Assembly: GCF_013112245.1 (NCBI RefSeq)
Contig: NZ_WVRN01000002.1
Coordinates: 248,001-312,000, forward strand
Reading direction: 5' to 3'
From: Ruegeria sp. HKCCD4315
GTDB lineage: Bacteria > Pseudomonadota > Alphaproteobacteria > Rhodobacterales > Rhodobacteraceae
Length of the DNA: 64,000 nucleotides
Shown here: piece after piece, positions 35,128-45,763 of the stretch
Numbering within the stretch: the stretch's first letter is position 1
Layout of the letters: each line of letters starts with the position of its first letter
Program-made: the position numbers and the translations under genes
Notes under the pieces: model-generated
What the model saw: the letters and a program-made list of their open reading frames with translations, nothing else
Told to the model about the DNA's origin: nothing
Database searches by the model: none

Positions 35128-35945
35128 GGTTCAACCCTCCGAAATGCAAGCCGCGCAAGGGCGAAGGCCACCACGGGCCAGATCAGCAGTGACGCAGGTG
35201 CTGCCCAGACGGGAAGGGCCTGCGCAGCCCCGGTCATGCCGGATGCCATGGCCACGCCTTCGGTCGTGGCGATGTTCCACAGCCGGAATGCGTCGGCCGG
35301 GTTGGCCACCATCACCCATGGAAAGACGGATTGGGTGAAGCTGCTGCCCTTGTCCATGACGACAGCCCCCAACAGGCCCAGATCATAGAGGACGACAAAA
35401 ACCAGCCAGAGCCCGGCCGACAGACCCGCCGCCGCCGTGGCCCCCTTTGCCAGGGCGGACAGCAGGTATCCCAGCGCCAGAAAGACAGCGCCCAGCAGGA
35501 TGGATGTGAGGATCAGACGCGCCAGAGCCAATAGGCTGTCTGGCCCAGCGCCCCCAAAAAACGCGGCTACGGCGCCAGCGGTGCCGAAGCCTACGGCCAT
35601 GGCAAAGGACAATGCGGCCAGATGTGCTGTGAACTTACCCAACAGGATTTCTCCGCGTCCTGCCGGGTAGGACAAAAGCAGCGACAGGCTGCCCCGGTCC
35701 ACGTCGCCCGCAATGGCGTCGAACGAGATCATCAGCGCCAGCAAGGGGGCAAGATAGACCGACAGCGTAGTCATAGACGCGACCGAGACGGTCAGCATGT
35801 CAACGCCCAGTGTTCCGGTTGGAGCGCTGCCTGCGAAAGTCAGCGCCAAAGCGAACAGCACCATGATCAGTGTGGCGACCAGCAGCCAGCGGTTGCGGCG
35901 CAGGATCAGCATCTCGGTGCGGGTGATGGCGAGGAAACGGGTCAT
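35124..35945 (-). CDS. nosY: ABC transporter permease NosY
   Basis: 273 residues with six predicted membrane helices. It contains the ABC-2 permease pattern, including the loop FDAIAGDVDRGSLSLLLSYP before helix 3. NosY with NosF and NosD forms the transporter-like complex that matures the CuZ centre. The overlap with nosF is four bases. Confidence 0.95.
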   Translation of the reverse strand: MTRFLAITRTEMLILRRNRWLLVATLIMVLFALALTFAGSAPTGTLGVDMLTVSVASMTTLSVYLAPLLALMISFDAIAGDVDRGSLSLLLSYPAGRGEILLGKFTAHLAALSFAMAVGFGTAGAVAAFFGGAGPDSLLALARLILTSILLGAVFLALGYLLSALAKGATAAAGLSAGLWLVFVVLYDLGLLGAVVMDKGSSFTQSVFPWVMVANPADAFRLWNIATTEGVAMASGMTGAAQALPVWAAPASLLIWPVVAFALARLAFRRVEP

Positions 35946-36835
35946 TGCAGTTCCTCCTGTGCGTAGTGACGATAGAGGTCTTCCAGTTTCGGCGGAGTCA
36001 TCTCGACGTCCGCCACCGCGTCGCCCATGCCGGCGATGCGGCGCAGGGCTTCCATCTTGTCAGCCGGGGTACAGAGCAGTTCCACCGACGCGCCATTGAT
36101 CCGGTTGCCGCCCAATTCGGCGGCCAAAGCATCGGCATTGGCACTGGCACGAACCTTCAGGCGGATCGGAAGACCAGCCAGCGCCGAAAGGTTGTTCAGC
36201 GTGTCGTCAACCACCATCCGGCCTTTGCGCATGATGGCGATGCGATCCGTGCGGGCCTCGACCTCGGTCAGTGCATGGGATGCGATCAACACGGCGGTGC
36301 CTTGTGCCGCCAGCTCGTCAATGATGGCATAAAGATCCTGTCGTGAGATCGGGTCCAAGCCGCTTGTCGGCTCATCCAGCAGCGCCACTTTCGGCTGGCC
36401 CAGCAGAACCTGCGCCAGGCCCAGACGTTGCCGCATCCCCTTGGAATAAGCACCAATCCGGCGGTCCAGAGCATCGCTCAGGCCGACGCGTTCCAGAAGG
36501 CCGGGCACATCAGCTTTTGCGCCGGACAGTTTCGCAAACAGAGTCAGTTGCTCGCGGCCCGTCAGGGCAGGGTGAAACGACACAGCCTCGGGCAGATACG
36601 CCGTCTCGCGCCGCGCTTGGGCGCTGCCGGGGGTGGCGTCCCCGATCCGGATGGCGCCGCCGTGGATCGGCGTCAGGCCGAGGATGGATTTGATCAGCGT
36701 CGACTTGCCCGCGCCGTTGTGGCCGAGCAGCGCAACGCGCTGTCCGGGGGCAAGAGACAGGGTGATATCGTCAAGAACGCGGGTTTTCCCTCGATCCTTG
36801 AGAACATGATCAATCGTCAGGGCCTTATCCGTCAT
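35942..36835 (-). CDS. nosF: ABC transporter ATPase NosF
   Basis: 297 residues. Motifs are Walker A GHNGAGKST, signature YSKGMRQRLGLAQ, Walker B VALLDEPTSGLDP and H-loop IASHALTEVE. NosF powers the NosDFY complex. The C-terminal 70 residues form the usual extra domain. The start overlaps the 3' end of nosD by 11 bases. Confidence 0.95.
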   Translation of the reverse strand: MTDKALTIDHVLKDRGKTRVLDDITLSLAPGQRVALLGHNGAGKSTLIKSILGLTPIHGGAIRIGDATPGSAQARRETAYLPEAVSFHPALTGREQLTLFAKLSGAKADVPGLLERVGLSDALDRRIGAYSKGMRQRLGLAQVLLGQPKVALLDEPTSGLDPISRQDLYAIIDELAAQGTAVLIASHALTEVEARTDRIAIMRKGRMVVDDTLNNLSALAGLPIRLKVRASANADALAAELGGNRINGASVELLCTPADKMEALRRIAGMGDAVADVEMTPPKLEDLYRHYAQEELQ

Positions 36836-38081
36836 GAGGCACCTTTTTCATAGCTGGGGGTTCAGGGGCTTGCATCAGTGGATTGCTGTCCATCACACCC
36901 CCCGGCAGCAGTGCCGGGAAGGCTGATTGCGACCAGCGCACCAGCTGCACGGCAGGGGAGCCGAGCAGCAGTTTGGCTGCGGGTTGGGTCCACAGCACAT
37001 GGTCCATCGAGTCATTGGGGCGATAAGGGGCATCGGCAATGCCGTTGCCATCCACATCATAGGCAGCGAAATCGGACCAGTAATTTCCGCGTCCGTCTTC
37101 AGACCACTCGACCCATTTGGTCGAGACGTATTTTACCTGCGTCCGGTTTCCGATGAAAGAATTGCCAACGATGCGGTTGCGCTCGCTGCCAGCGGTGAAA
37201 TGAATGCCGATGCCGCATCCCTGGAACCAGTTGTCGGTGAATTCGTTCTTGTTCGAGTTATACAAGAAGGTGCATTTCTCTTTCGCGCCTTTCACAACGT
37301 TGCCGGTGATGACGCTCTTGTTGGCATAGTTTAGCATCACACCATGTTCGCGGTCCCCGATGGAGACGTTGTTGGCCACTGTGACATTGGTCGTGAACAT
37401 CACCGCGTAGCCCAGATCGTTGCCGATCGAGACATTGTCACTGACCACCGAATTGTCGGCATACATGTAATGCACTGCAAAACGCAGACCGCGGAACAGG
37501 TTGCCGGTGAAGATGTTCTTCTTGGACGAGTTCACAAAGATCCCGTCGCGACCGTACCGGATGTCATTGTCTTCGACCCGCGCACCGGGCGCATTCCAGA
37601 CATAAACCCCGTTGCCGCGGTCGTTCATACGCTGGTCTTGCCGTCCTTCGATCCGGTTACGCCGCACGATGCTGTCTTTCGCACCGTGGATGTCGATGCC
37701 ATAGAGATTGCCCAGCAGCACATTATCTTCAACCACCGGCGCGTGGGCTGTCTTGGTCAATTGGATGCCGCTGTCGATCCCGTCATGGTTCGAGCCCGAT
37801 CCGATCACTGTCAGTCCGCGCACTGTCACGCCAGGCCCGGTCACGGTGATGACGCTGCCTTCGCCTTGACCGTCAATGGTGGCTTGTCCCAGCCCGTCAA
37901 GGGTAACGGGCCGGTCCAGAACCAGCGTTTCAGTGTAGACACCGGGGCGCAGGCGGAGGGTATCTCCATCCGCCGCCTGCGCCAGTATCTCGTTGATGGC
38001 CCCCGCCCGGTTGGGCACATCCCAATCCGCCGCCCAAAGAGGCGAGCCGAGCAGGAGCGGTATGAGCAGGGACCAACGCAT
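36825..38081 (-). CDS. nosD: periplasmic copper-processing protein NosD
   Basis: 418 residues from the ATG at 38081 (MRWSLLIPLLLGSPLWA), which gives a proper Sec signal; the frame is open further upstream but overlaps nosZ. The rest is a parallel beta-helix with CASH-type repeats (NRIEG, DNDIRYGRDGIFVN, GNLFRGLRFAVHYMYADNSV) characteristic of NosD. It receives copper from NosL and hands it to apo-NosZ. It begins two bases after nosZ. Confidence 0.95.
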   Translation of the reverse strand: MRWSLLIPLLLGSPLWAADWDVPNRAGAINEILAQAADGDTLRLRPGVYTETLVLDRPVTLDGLGQATIDGQGEGSVITVTGPGVTVRGLTVIGSGSNHDGIDSGIQLTKTAHAPVVEDNVLLGNLYGIDIHGAKDSIVRRNRIEGRQDQRMNDRGNGVYVWNAPGARVEDNDIRYGRDGIFVNSSKKNIFTGNLFRGLRFAVHYMYADNSVVSDNVSIGNDLGYAVMFTTNVTVANNVSIGDREHGVMLNYANKSVITGNVVKGAKEKCTFLYNSNKNEFTDNWFQGCGIGIHFTAGSERNRIVGNSFIGNRTQVKYVSTKWVEWSEDGRGNYWSDFAAYDVDGNGIADAPYRPNDSMDHVLWTQPAAKLLLGSPAVQLVRWSQSAFPALLPGGVMDSNPLMQAPEPPAMKKVPHDG

Positions 38082-38082
38082 T

Positions 38083-39990
38083 TTATGCACTCCGGGGTTC
38101 AACAAACATCCGGCCGCGCATTTCCATATGCAGCGCGTGGCAGAACCACTGGCAATAATACCAGTGCACGCCGGGACGGTCGGCGATGAAGGTGACCGAG
38201 GCGGTGGCCTGCGGCCCGATCTCCATCGCGATGCCAAAGTTCGACAGGCACAGCCCGTGAGTCACGTCGTCCACATCATCCAGGTTGGTGACATAGATCG
38301 TAACCTCGTCACCCTGTTTGACGGTGAACTTCTCCATGCTGAAGACAGGCGCCGTCGAGGTCATATAGACGCGAACCTTGTTGCCGTCCCGGATAGGTTC
38401 TTCGGCACCTTCGTCCAGATCGACACCATCTGCCTCGGCCTGTTTGCGGGCATCTTCCCACATCGGATCATTTCGATCCCAGACATTGACCGGGTTCACC
38501 TTGGACCGGTGCACAAGGATCGAGTCGTGCGGTTCCGCGAAGGTTGGGCCGTCATGGACCACCTTCATCTTGTCACCCGAGATGTCGATCAACTGCTCGT
38601 TTTCCGGCTTCAGCGGACCTACGTTCAGGAAACGGTCCTTCGAGAACTTGTTCATCGAAATCAGCCATTTGCCGTCCGCCTCTGCGGTCTCACCCATCGA
38701 GGTCGAGTTGTGACCCGGCTGATACTGCACGTCCACCTTGTCGAGGATCGGATCAACATCCGCACCTGCGTAGGCTTCGATGGCCTTGGCGATGTCCCAT
38801 TTCACCACCTGGCTGTCCAGGAACAGGGTGGTAAAGGCATTGCCCTTCCCGTCGAACGCAGTGTGAAGCGGGCCAAGACCCAGCTGCGGTTCGGCCACTA
38901 TGGCGGAACGCGGATCGGCGTTGTCGGCAAACAGCGCATCGACTTTTTCCACATCAATCACCGAAACGGTCGGCGACAGCTTACCGTTGATCATGATGTG
39001 TTTCTTGTCGGGTGCAGCATTCACACCGTGTGGCGAGTTCGGGATCGGGATATAGCGGGTCAGGTTGCCGCCAGCCTCTTTGCGCCCGTCCACGACTTTG
39101 ACGCCGTTCAGTTCCTGATAGTTGCCCGCTGCAACCGCATCTTCAATGGCCTTGAGGTTGAACACGACCACGTGGTCCAGCTCGTTCTCGGTCATCTCGG
39201 CCAAGTTCATACCCATCTCTGAGTTGTACGAGGTCGAGAAGGCGTATTTGCCCTGATAGTCGCAGTCGGTGTTGTCGAGGTTACCAGAGACCATCACCTG
39301 CCATGCGATCTCCATCGTGTCGCCGTCAATGGCGGTAAAGATGTTCACGTATTGCGACGGATCGTCGAGAACCTGGCCGTCATTAACCAGCGGTGCCTCG
39401 TGCTCACCGTTAGCGAAGATGTAGCCGGTGCGCGGGTATTTCTGCGGTCGCAGACCATGGATGTCATGTGCGTTCGGGATCTCGATGATCTTGTCGCATT
39501 TCATTACATCGCAGCGCACGCGAGCTACGCGGGTGTTGGCCTTGTCGTTCATGAACAAATAGCGACCGTCATAGGTGCCATCGGTGAATGACATGTGCGG
39601 GTGGTGCAGGTCACCGTTGTCATAGGTGACCTTGCCGTTCGCGGCCAGGAACTCTTTGGTTTCGGGCAGCAGGCCTTCGGTCAGAATTTTCAGCGACTCA
39701 TTGGTCTGACCCCAGCCGGTGGCCGAACAGCGGTTGAATACTGGCACCCGCATCAGCTCACGCATCGAGGGCACACCCAGAATGCGCAGCTCGCCGGTTT
39801 GGCCCGAGGACCAGAAGCCGTAATATTCGTCCAACTCGCCGGGTTCCAGATGAGCGTTAGCGGCGGCGCTGGCTTCGCGCGCAGTCATCAGGGTTGAACC
39901 CAGACCCGTTCCCGCGATCACCGCGCCGGTGGCGGTTGCCCCCAGCATCCCGCGGCGTGTGATGTTCAGTTTCTTATCGTGTTCCGACAT
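38083..39990 (-). CDS. nosZ: nitrous oxide reductase NosZ (clade I, Tat-exported)
   Basis: 635 residues. A Tat signal ([19 protein letters not shown]) marks clade I NosZ. The N-terminal beta-propeller supplies the histidines of the CuZ [4Cu:2S] site ([12 protein letters not shown] among them). The C-terminal cupredoxin domain has the CuA ligands DVTHGLCL and [12 protein letters not shown]. NosZ reduces N2O to N2 in the periplasm. AGGAGG precedes the ATG. It lies 14 bases after nosR. Confidence 0.98.
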   Translation of the reverse strand: MSEHDKKLNITRRGMLGATATGAVIAGTGLGSTLMTAREASAAANAHLEPGELDEYYGFWSSGQTGELRILGVPSMRELMRVPVFNRCSATGWGQTNESLKILTEGLLPETKEFLAANGKVTYDNGDLHHPHMSFTDGTYDGRYLFMNDKANTRVARVRCDVMKCDKIIEIPNAHDIHGLRPQKYPRTGYIFANGEHEAPLVNDGQVLDDPSQYVNIFTAIDGDTMEIAWQVMVSGNLDNTDCDYQGKYAFSTSYNSEMGMNLAEMTENELDHVVVFNLKAIEDAVAAGNYQELNGVKVVDGRKEAGGNLTRYIPIPNSPHGVNAAPDKKHIMINGKLSPTVSVIDVEKVDALFADNADPRSAIVAEPQLGLGPLHTAFDGKGNAFTTLFLDSQVVKWDIAKAIEAYAGADVDPILDKVDVQYQPGHNSTSMGETAEADGKWLISMNKFSKDRFLNVGPLKPENEQLIDISGDKMKVVHDGPTFAEPHDSILVHRSKVNPVNVWDRNDPMWEDARKQAEADGVDLDEGAEEPIRDGNKVRVYMTSTAPVFSMEKFTVKQGDEVTIYVTNLDDVDDVTHGLCLSNFGIAMEIGPQATASVTFIADRPGVHWYYCQWFCHALHMEMRGRMFVEPRSA

Positions 39991-40004
39991 GATCGTTCCT
40001 CCTT

Positions 40005-42182
40005 TTAGGAAACGGATTGCGGTTTGGCGTTCGGATGGTTCGCCGGTGGTTGCCCGAGGGGGGTCTTAGGTGTGACCGACCCTGTCTTGGCCCGCCGTTT
40101 CAACTGGCGGATAACGACGGGACATTTGTCCTCGGACTGGTAGAGCACCTGACAATGCAGGCAGGTGACGCACTCGTTCGGATTGATCTCACCGGTGGGG
40201 TGGATTGCCTGAACGGGGCATTCGTTGGCGCAGGTCTGACAGGGGCTGCCGCAATCGGGGTAGCGGCGCAGCCAGTCGAACATGCGGATACGGGCGGGGA
40301 TCGCCAGAGCTCCGCCCAGCGGGCAGAGATAGCGGCAAAAGAACCGTTCTATGAACAGCCCGATCCCAAGCAGAGCCAGCGCAAAGACCACAAATGGCCA
40401 GTCGCGCATGAATTTCAGAATGATCGCGGTCTTGAACGGTTCAATCTCGGCATAGGTTTCTGCCAGCGGGATCGACACAAAGCTTAGGCCAAAGAGGCCA
40501 AGGAAGATCATGTATTTCGCGGGCCACAACCGTTCGTTCAGGCCCCAGGGCAGGGTCCATTGCGGGACCTTTAACGCCCGCGCGACCTTGTTGGTCAGTT
40601 CCTGCAGCGCGCCGAACGGGCACAGCCAGCCGCAATAGGCCCCGCGCCCCCAAAACAGCAGCGCTGCGGCCACGGCGAACCATTGGATGAACACCAGCGG
40701 GTCGAGTAGGAAGGCGTCCCAAGAGAATCCTGTGCGCAGGCTGCCCGCCAGCGCCATCAGGTTCACCACGCTCAGCTGCGCATTGGCGTACCAGCCGATG
40801 AAGAACAGGGTCATAGTCAGGTATCCGATGCGGAACCAGTAGAAGACGCGCGCGTTCATAGTGGCGTGGAACTGGAAGAAGAAGGTCGCAGTCAGCACCA
40901 GAAGCATTGCACCCAGAACCGCGATCTCGACTGTGCGGTCCTTCCAGATGCGCTGCCACAGGGCAGCTTTGGCGGCAGCTTCGCCGCTGGCGTCATCGAC
41001 CACCACGGGCGCGGCGACCGGCAGCAGGTACTGTTCCGGCAGCTTGTAGCCCAGGTCAAAGGTTAAGAACGTCTTTTCGACAGCACCAATCGCGCGCTGT
41101 ACCAGCAGTTGAAGGCGGAACGGCTCAGCCGGATCAAACTCGGCATCAGCAGGGATTTTGAAGATGTCCAATTCCGTGAAACTCGGCGCATCCGACGCGG
41201 CAACTGTGCCCAAACGGCGCTGTTGCTTGTCAAAGAACCGAACCGAGCTGTCGCCCTGGATCAGCTGGATTCGGTCAAATATACCGCCCCGCACATAGCC
41301 TGAACCCTTGAAGCTGTAAGCTCCGCGACCCAGCACCAGAATGGCCTGCTCGCCTTCTTCCAACCAGTTTACAAGGTTCTGGTATTCTGCCGCACCCAGC
41401 AGCGACTTGCCGATCGATGGGACCGAAACCAGCGCCATATGCATGTCGATGAAGGTGTCATCGGGTTCGCCCGGTTCTGGGCGTTTGATCGCCCGTTGAT
41501 CGCCGGTTGCTTCAAACGCTGCGTTGACCTGCCCGATATCCAGCGTCAACCGCCGTACCGATCCGTCCCCGGAAAGGGTGGTCCAGTCAAAGACCTCGTC
41601 CTGTGCCATATCGACTTCGCGTTTCGGCCCATCAGCTTGTAGCGGAGACAGCCCGCCCAACCCCAGCGCGCGCGCCACCTTAATGCCGCCGCGCACAAGG
41701 CTGTCGTCGATGACCATGATCGTGACCGTCGCGCCCGAGATGATGTCGAGGTCATGCCCCTCGCCACCGGTTTCGGCCTCGATCTTCAGGTCCAGACCGG
41801 CATAGCCTTCGGTCAACTCGACCATGCGGGAATTGGGGATCCCGATCAGAACGATGGGTTCCGAATGCTTGACCAGTTGCACGCCCGTCAGCACCGCATT
41901 CTCATCGATTCCGACAACCACATGGATGGGTTTGCCGGAATATCCCGTCGTGCCCACAAAATCAGACGTCAGGAATGCCCAGGCAATGGTCTCGCCATCC
42001 TTCGTGATCGGCGCGACCGGAATGTCATCGTGCACCGGACCAAATGCATCGGCACCGGGGGCCAGATCGGCGGGTTCAATCTCGGGCAGGAAACTGGCCA
42101 GACTGTCGGCATGGGCGCTGATCGCCATCAGGCAGGACAGGGAGAAAGCCAGCAGAAAATGGATTGCGCGACTTACGACCAC
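40005..42182 (-). CDS. nosR: polyferredoxin flavoprotein NosR
   Basis: 725 residues from a GTG at 42182 with GGAGGTGCGCC before it. A Sec signal leads to a periplasmic FMN-binding domain with the flavinylation motif SGATVT. Several membrane helices follow, with [16 protein letters not shown] and [11 protein letters not shown], and the cytoplasmic end has [4Fe-4S] sites ([19 protein letters not shown]). NosR supplies electrons for NosZ and is needed for nos expression. NosX flavinylates it. It overlaps nosC by ten bases. Confidence 0.96.
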   Translation of the reverse strand: MVVSRAIHFLLAFSLSCLMAISAHADSLASFLPEIEPADLAPGADAFGPVHDDIPVAPITKDGETIAWAFLTSDFVGTTGYSGKPIHVVVGIDENAVLTGVQLVKHSEPIVLIGIPNSRMVELTEGYAGLDLKIEAETGGEGHDLDIISGATVTIMVIDDSLVRGGIKVARALGLGGLSPLQADGPKREVDMAQDEVFDWTTLSGDGSVRRLTLDIGQVNAAFEATGDQRAIKRPEPGEPDDTFIDMHMALVSVPSIGKSLLGAAEYQNLVNWLEEGEQAILVLGRGAYSFKGSGYVRGGIFDRIQLIQGDSSVRFFDKQQRRLGTVAASDAPSFTELDIFKIPADAEFDPAEPFRLQLLVQRAIGAVEKTFLTFDLGYKLPEQYLLPVAAPVVVDDASGEAAAKAALWQRIWKDRTVEIAVLGAMLLVLTATFFFQFHATMNARVFYWFRIGYLTMTLFFIGWYANAQLSVVNLMALAGSLRTGFSWDAFLLDPLVFIQWFAVAAALLFWGRGAYCGWLCPFGALQELTNKVARALKVPQWTLPWGLNERLWPAKYMIFLGLFGLSFVSIPLAETYAEIEPFKTAIILKFMRDWPFVVFALALLGIGLFIERFFCRYLCPLGGALAIPARIRMFDWLRRYPDCGSPCQTCANECPVQAIHPTGEINPNECVTCLHCQVLYQSEDKCPVVIRQLKRRAKTGSVTPKTPLGQPPANHPNAKPQSVS

Positions 42183-42637
42183 GGCGCACCTCCGATTATT
42201 TGGGTGGACGCCATGGACGCGCGCAGGGCGCGTTCAGATTCTTCTTCGGTCGCAAACGGGGGGCCTCGGGTTTCGGGCCACAGTCGTTTCGAGTTATAGT
42301 AAATACACGGATCACCAATCCCAGGGCGTGCAATTTGCAGGGTGCGGTCCGCGACCAGCAGCGGAGTGTCTGGCACAGGTCCTGCCGTCGTTACAGCGCA
42401 TAGCGCACAGTCGGCGCATTTCGGGCAGGGCACGGTTGGATCGGTGTTTTCCTCCTCAAGGTCCACCTCAACCCAAACCGCGCCTGCCTCCGAGCAGATC
42501 TCCACCCACATGCTTTGTCCGGGACTCGCCAGCGCCGGAGCAAGCATTTGCAACAACAGAAGAAGGATGCCCGCCACTCCACATGCCGCACGCAAGACGC
42601 GGTCAGGGAGGATGTGGAGAAAGTGTAAGGCGGACAT
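42173..42637 (-). CDS. nosC: nos cluster protein NosC (CxxCxxCxxC)
   Basis: 154 residues. An N-terminal hydrophobic segment (about 15-38, ending PALAS) is a signal peptide or anchor. The distinctive feature is CPKCADCALC, four Cys at regular three-residue steps, close to the CxxCxxC motif reported for NosC of Paracoccus denitrificans, where it also precedes nosR. Its function is unknown; a role in copper sensing or handling is suggested by the motif and the location. It is the first gene of the nos operon. Confidence 0.8.
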   Translation of the reverse strand: MSALHFLHILPDRVLRAACGVAGILLLLLQMLAPALASPGQSMWVEICSEAGAVWVEVDLEEENTDPTVPCPKCADCALCAVTTAGPVPDTPLLVADRTLQIARPGIGDPCIYYNSKRLWPETRGPPFATEEESERALRASMASTQIIGGAPWS

Positions 42638-42694
42638 GGAGAATCCAACTCGGAAGTCTTTCCTGAACCGTATGGGATTCCGACTTGCCGATAC

Positions 42695-42708
42695 TTGACT
42701 TTGGTTAG
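42695..42708 (-). promoter_or_regulatory. degenerate Fnr/Nnr-type box upstream of nosC
   Basis: TTGACTTTGGTTAG (plus strand) has one perfect half-site and a weak second half. Its centre is about 64 bases before the nosC ATG, which is right for a class II promoter. Confidence 0.55.
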
Positions 42709-42725
42709 GCAGACAGATTCTTTGC

Positions 42726-42989
42726 TTACCCGTCTGCCTCGTCCATCAATCCGCGTACCCAGCGCCCAGCCAGCCATGTCGCTGGAATGCCCAAAGGGAC
42801 GGACCACAGAAGTGCGGGAACAGGTTCAATTGCTCCAAACCCGGCGCTGTGTAAAATTAAACCCAGCAAAAACAGATTGATAGCCACGGTAAGCGCCGTG
42901 GCGGGATAAAGCAGAATGGCCAGCTTCCAAACCGGCCATTTGCCGTCAGTGGCTGGTGCCTTCCGAGAAGGTGATTTTGTTCCAGACAT
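42726..42989 (-). CDS. small two-helix membrane protein after nirN
   Basis: 87 residues from the ATG at 42989 (GGAAAG ribosome site five bases before). Two hydrophobic helices (WKLAILLYPATALTVAINLF, about 19-42, and ALLWSVPLGIPATWLAGRW, about 59-78) are separated by a short loop. The gene starts inside the 3' end of nirN (44-base overlap, different frame), so it is read as the last gene of the nirECFDGHJN operon. I do not recognise a family with a known function. Confidence 0.6.
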   Translation of the reverse strand: MSGTKSPSRKAPATDGKWPVWKLAILLYPATALTVAINLFLLGLILHSAGFGAIEPVPALLWSVPLGIPATWLAGRWVRGLMDEADG

Positions 42990-44469
42990 TGTACTTTCCA
43001 GACGGTTTGCGCATCGGCAGGCGGCGGACCTCTTCCAGCGTCTGCGCGTCATAGACGATCACCGCGCCATCATCTTCCCAGATCGAAACCAGCGCATGGC
43101 TGCCATCTTTTGTGAATTCCACGTGAGCCACGGTTTTACCTGGCGCGGGGCGCAAAGTTTTCACGATTTCAAGGCTTTGTTTGTCGATCACATGCATCGC
43201 ATCCTTGTTCGGGCCAAAGAACACATCGGCCCAGACATAAGGTGAATTTTCATGACTGCGCATGAAGAACCCCGGTCCTTCCGTCTTGATCCGCTTGACG
43301 GTTTCCCAGCTTTCCATATCGATCACGGATACGGTGCCATCGGTCAGATGAGGGGTGGCCATCACGGTCGTATCGCCATGCTTCCATGTAATACCGGACC
43401 CAAGATGCGGCATCCCCGGCAGGTCAAGATCGGCCACCTTGTGACCGATCACCAGATCAATCACCTGACCGCCTTTGCCATCACGTGACGCCCCCATGAC
43501 AAACTCATAGCTCTGGTCGAAAAAGAAATCGTCCAGATAGTCGGGCGTGGTGATCTTGCGCACGGGGAAGGGGTTGGGATTCTTGAACTGACCTTCAATG
43601 CGGAAATCATGCCCGATACCAAATTGTGGCGGGTTGGCCCCGTAGAACACCTCCCAAATTTCGGGCACGTCCTTCAGGGCCAAAACAAAGCTCTCCCGCG
43701 GTGGGGCCTGATAGACGGCAGACACCCTGCTGGGCACGCCCTTCTTGCTTTTGACTTCAATGACAGTGGTAACCGAAAGATCCTCGGTCGACAGCAGGGT
43801 CAGGCTGTTGGGCAAGTAATTTGCAACGGCCACCCATTTTCCGTCGCCTGACATGGCGATGTTGCGACTGTTGAGGCCCGCGCGAACGCGCCCCACCTGT
43901 TTCAATGCCCAGATATCGTACTTCTGGACCCAGCCATCGCGGGACATGATGAAAACGTATCGGCCATCTGGGCTGAATTTTGGCCCGCCATGAACGGCAA
44001 AAGGGGTCTCGAACCGGTCCAGCACTTCAAACGTGTCGCCATCCAGAACGCTGACGTGATGATCGCCGGTCTCTACCGCCAGCGTGATGTTCATAGGGTC
44101 ACTATCCCACACGGGTGCTTCGACCGGGGTGTAATCCTCGTCCAGAATACGGCTGGCCATGATGTCAGCTTCACCCCATTCCGGATCGCTCTCGAGCGGA
44201 GATTTTAGCCACCCCGCCAGTTCTTCGATCTGCAACGCGTCGAGCTCATGTGAAAACGCAGGCATCTGTGTCGCGGTGCGGCCCTCGGCGATCACCGCTG
44301 CAACCCGCGGCCCCCGCATTCGCTTTAACGTCTCGGGGATCAAAGCTGGCCCAACGCCGCCCAAGCGGTTCTCGCCATGGCATGACGCGCAGTGCTCAGC
44401 GTAATCCGCTGGCGCGTCGGCCCATGCCGAACCGACCGTCAGAACGGAACACATCAGTCCGATCTTCAT
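42946..44469 (-). CDS. nirN: heme d1 biosynthesis cytochrome NirN
   Basis: 507 residues from the ATG at 44469 (MKIGLMCSVLTVGSAWA is a good Sec signal). A cytochrome c domain (CASCHG near residue 26 of the full protein) precedes a cd1-type eight-bladed propeller similar to NirS. NirN oxidises dihydro-heme d1 to heme d1 in the periplasm and hands it towards NirS. The start codon and ribosome site fall inside a 37-base dispersed repeat (44463-44499). Confidence 0.92.
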   Translation of the reverse strand: MKIGLMCSVLTVGSAWADAPADYAEHCASCHGENRLGGVGPALIPETLKRMRGPRVAAVIAEGRTATQMPAFSHELDALQIEELAGWLKSPLESDPEWGEADIMASRILDEDYTPVEAPVWDSDPMNITLAVETGDHHVSVLDGDTFEVLDRFETPFAVHGGPKFSPDGRYVFIMSRDGWVQKYDIWALKQVGRVRAGLNSRNIAMSGDGKWVAVANYLPNSLTLLSTEDLSVTTVIEVKSKKGVPSRVSAVYQAPPRESFVLALKDVPEIWEVFYGANPPQFGIGHDFRIEGQFKNPNPFPVRKITTPDYLDDFFFDQSYEFVMGASRDGKGGQVIDLVIGHKVADLDLPGMPHLGSGITWKHGDTTVMATPHLTDGTVSVIDMESWETVKRIKTEGPGFFMRSHENSPYVWADVFFGPNKDAMHVIDKQSLEIVKTLRPAPGKTVAHVEFTKDGSHALVSIWEDDGAVIVYDAQTLEEVRRLPMRKPSGKYNVWNKITFSEGTSH

Positions 44470-44499
44470 CTTTTTCCAAATACTCCCGCCGGAGGCTCC
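44463..44499 (-). repeat. dispersed 37-base repeat, copy A
   Basis: 35 of 37 bases are identical to 62139-62175. The core is AAATACTCCCGCCGGAGGCTCC; given in parts, AAATACTCCCGCC then GGAGGCTCC, and it contains a short GCCTCCGGCGGGAG palindrome-like stem. On the minus strand this copy ends with GGAAAAAG-ATG, so it provides the ribosome site and start codon of nirN. Short elements with this look are common near gene ends in Rhodobacteraceae. Confidence 0.8.
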
Positions 44500-44545
44500 T
44501 GCAGGTTTCACAGATGGCACTACTTGCCGGAACAGGGACGGGTTA

Positions 44546-45760
44546 TCAAAAAAACTGATGCGCCGGATCATGGCTTTTCCCCCGGAACGGTGTGACCTGC
44601 AGGCGCTCTCCTGCGTCATCCACGCCAATTTCTTCATTTGACAGGTAACAGGCCGGATCTTCGGCCCAGGGATCGCCGGTCAGTTGCAAGGCGCGAATAC
44701 GCGTATTGCCGCCGCAGACGTCCTTCAGTTCACATGCACCGCATCGGCCTTTCAGTAGACGAGGACGGGTGCGTAGCATGGCCAGCATCGGGTCATCGCT
44801 GGTCCAAAGTTCAGAAAACGGTTTGGTTTTCACGTTGCCGATTGTGTAATCGGACCAATATGTGTCGGGATGAACCCGGCCCAGATTGTCGATATTGGCG
44901 ACGCCCAAACCGCTGGAATTGCCGCCCCATGCGGCCAGATGCTCGTGGACATGGGCAGCCTTCTCGGCATCGAAATGCGCGCGGATCCAGTTCAGGAAGT
45001 ACCCCGCATCGGCGTCATTGTTGCCGGTCACGATATCCAACGGTCGCCCGCCTGACGCGGCCCCCCAAGCGCGCTCCAACAGTAGGTCCAATCCCTTGCG
45101 TGTGCGCTGGTGTTCGGCGTCTTCGCCTCGGTTCTTGTCGCCCCGCCCGGCATAGACGAGGTGAGACAAGTAGAACTTATCGACCCCTTCGTCATCACAG
45201 AGCTTCAGCAAGTCAGGCAAGTGATGCTGCGTGCCTTCGGTCAGGCAGAACCGCAGGCCGACCTTGATGCCGCGCTTTTTACACTCTCGCACGCCGCGCA
45301 GGGCGTCCGCAAAAGCCCCCTCGACACCGCGAAACCAGTCATTCGTCGCTCCAATTCCATCCAGCGAGATGCCCACATAGTTGAATCCCACATCGGCAAT
45401 CACGTCGGCGGTTTCCTCGTAAATCCGCGTGCCGTTGGTCGACAAAGCCAGCATCGGCACCAGATCACGGGCGCGTTTGGCGATGTCAAAGAAATCGAAC
45501 CGGTCCAGCGGCTCCCCACCCGAGAGGATCAAGGCCGGGACGCGAAACTGGCCAAGATCCTCAAGGGTTACCATGGCTTGCTCATGGCTGAGCTCACCGG
45601 GGAACGCCACATCCGCCGAGACGGTATAGCAATGGCGGCATTTCAGGTTGCAGCGTCGCGTCAGGTTCCAGATCACCACAGGTTTCACTGGGCTGGGGCG
45701 GCGTTTGCGCACCGGAGTCGGGGTGACGAGTTGGTGCATGTATTCTGTCAGGCGGAACAT
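44546..45760 (-). CDS. nirJ: radical SAM heme d1 synthase NirJ
   Basis: 404 residues. The radical SAM cluster motif is CNLKCRHC near residue 36, followed by LILSGGEPL (SAM-binding). A C-terminal SPASM-type set of cysteines ([12 protein letters not shown]) holds a second cluster. NirJ removes propionate side chains from 12,18-didecarboxysiroheme to form the keto groups of heme d1. It lies three bases after nirH, in the standard order. Confidence 0.95.
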   Translation of the reverse strand: MFRLTEYMHQLVTPTPVRKRRPSPVKPVVIWNLTRRCNLKCRHCYTVSADVAFPGELSHEQAMVTLEDLGQFRVPALILSGGEPLDRFDFFDIAKRARDLVPMLALSTNGTRIYEETADVIADVGFNYVGISLDGIGATNDWFRGVEGAFADALRGVRECKKRGIKVGLRFCLTEGTQHHLPDLLKLCDDEGVDKFYLSHLVYAGRGDKNRGEDAEHQRTRKGLDLLLERAWGAASGGRPLDIVTGNNDADAGYFLNWIRAHFDAEKAAHVHEHLAAWGGNSSGLGVANIDNLGRVHPDTYWSDYTIGNVKTKPFSELWTSDDPMLAMLRTRPRLLKGRCGACELKDVCGGNTRIRALQLTGDPWAEDPACYLSNEEIGVDDAGERLQVTPFRGKSHDPAHQFF

Positions 45761-45763
45761 GTC

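Noticed and set aside
37344..38189. 281-codon open frame on the plus strand opposite nosD
   Set aside because: Shadow frame of nosD; translation is Val/His/Asp-rich without family resemblance.
38082..38237. Longer nosD start at 38237
   Set aside because: The extension overlaps nosZ by about 150 bases, lacks a signal peptide, and the ATG at 38081 gives a clean Sec signal.
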